Assembly: GCF_011604685.1 (NCBI RefSeq)
Contig: NZ_CP050063.1
Coordinates: 3,990,501-4,054,500 of the forward strand
From: Spirosoma aureum
Lineage (GTDB): Bacteria; Bacteroidota; Bacteroidia; Cytophagales; Spirosomataceae
DNA length: 64,000 nt
Reading direction: 5' to 3'
The position numbers and the translations under genes were made by a program. The notes beneath the pieces are model-generated. The model saw nothing but the letters and a program-made list of their open reading frames with translations. It was not told where the DNA came from and did no database searches. This document shows positions 63,599 to 64,000 of this stretch, in pieces. Numbering within the stretch: the first letter of the stretch is position 1; each line of letters begins with the position of its first letter.

Positions 63599-64000
63599 AT
63601 GCAAAACACCTTACCCACAATGGACCGACATGAGTTTTTTCGATTAGTCGGTACCAGCGTTGGTGTGATCCTGCTAACGCGTTGCAGCGCGGGCTGCTCG
63701 AAGGGCGATGCGGGTGAACCGGCGGCTGATCCTGACCAACTGGTTGATCTGATCCTGAATCTGAATGATAAGGTCAATGAAAATCTGAAAGTAAAAGGGG
63801 GGTATGTCGTTATTAAAAATGTGATCGTAGCCCAGACAAAAGACGGCAAATTCCTCGCTGTATCGTCTAAATGCACCCATCAGGGAACAGAGTTAGTCTA
63901 TAAATCGGCTGAAAATCAGTTCTATTGCCCGCTTCACCTGTCGCGGTTTGATACTACGGGTAAAGTAGTAATAGGGCCGGCTACGCTACCCTTAAAGCAG
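63599..64000 (+). CDS. Rieske [2Fe-2S] protein, C-terminus beyond window
   Basis: The first 134 codons of an exported iron-sulfur protein. A leader with RHEFFRLVGTSVGVILL precedes a Cys-containing segment and a Rieske domain with ligands CTHQG and CPLHLSRFD; the sequence GKVVIGPATLPL then follows. Such domains transfer electrons, often to a quinol-oxidising partner. ATG 63599 is the first; ATG 63623 (MDRHEFF) is a good alternative. The twin-arginine motif is incomplete. Confidence 0.82.
   Translation, partial: MQNTLPTMDRHEFFRLVGTSVGVILLTRCSAGCSKGDAGEPAADPDQLVDLILNLNDKVNENLKVKGGYVVIKNVIVAQTKDGKFLAVSSKCTHQGTELVYKSAENQFYCPLHLSRFDTTGKVVIGPATLPLKQ

Overview
The window looks like chromosomal DNA of a Gram-negative Bacteroidota, most likely a Cytophagales bacterium close to Spirosoma or Runella. 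The evidence is two SusC/FecA-style outer-membrane receptors with carboxypeptidase-like plug extensions, a one-protein hybrid two-component system (propeller, histidine kinase, receiver, AraC), MenB for menaquinone, DUF2723, DUF2452 and DUF4385 proteins, and TAnnTTTG-type promoter boxes. Base composition is moderate and even. I see no phage, insertion sequence, CRISPR array, tRNA or rRNA. It reads as ordinary core and soft-accessory chromosome.

Layout. 1-5.5 kb: surface-glycan type glycosyltransferases (a partial GT22 mannosyltransferase homologue; a GT2 enzyme coupled to a large membrane protein) around an exported enolase-superfamily enzyme. 5.9-12.6 kb: a SUMF1-sialidase fusion, polyphosphate kinase, a membrane class III nucleotide cyclase and an LpxR-like lipid A deacylase. 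12.8-18.6 kb: a CPA1 Na+/H+ antiporter, a DUF2723 membrane protein and FolD. 18.7-20.6 kb: a two-gene RNA-repair operon (RNA ligase plus HD-phosphoesterase/polynucleotide kinase). 20.7-24.2 kb: DUF4385, a flavin-binding PNPOx-like protein, an ECF sigma factor with a membrane partner, and a SRAP peptidase. 24.3-34 kb: TonB-linked receptor, ROK kinase, peroxiredoxin, methyltransferase, a TetR/NmrA pair and a second receptor.

34-46 kb: YitT-like transporter, cysteine synthesis (CysE then CysK), PQQ sugar dehydrogenase, a ComEA-like helix-hairpin-helix protein, LOG-like phosphoribohydrolase, RpiB, an AlaA-type aminotransferase, lipoproteins, an Ogt-type DNA repair enzyme and glycyl-tRNA synthetase. 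46-51 kb: an orphan LytTR regulator and a hybrid two-component sensor. 51-64 kb: SRPBCC protein, DAACS symporter, RDD protein, two ABC exporters, a purple-acid-phosphatase-like enzyme, a class A beta-lactamase, a lipoprotein, MenB, DUF2452 and a truncated Rieske protein.

Two things stand out. The first is the compact RNA end-healing and sealing operon, complete in its visible motifs. The second is the many intergenic hairpins with long, nearly perfect stems (13-25 bp), often without a strong T-tract, together with simple-sequence spacers. Several enzymes carry unusual replacements at family signature residues: the nucleotide cyclase, the SUMF1 domain and the beta-lactamase SDN motif. I found no clearly undescribed multi-gene system; the best leads are given as findings.
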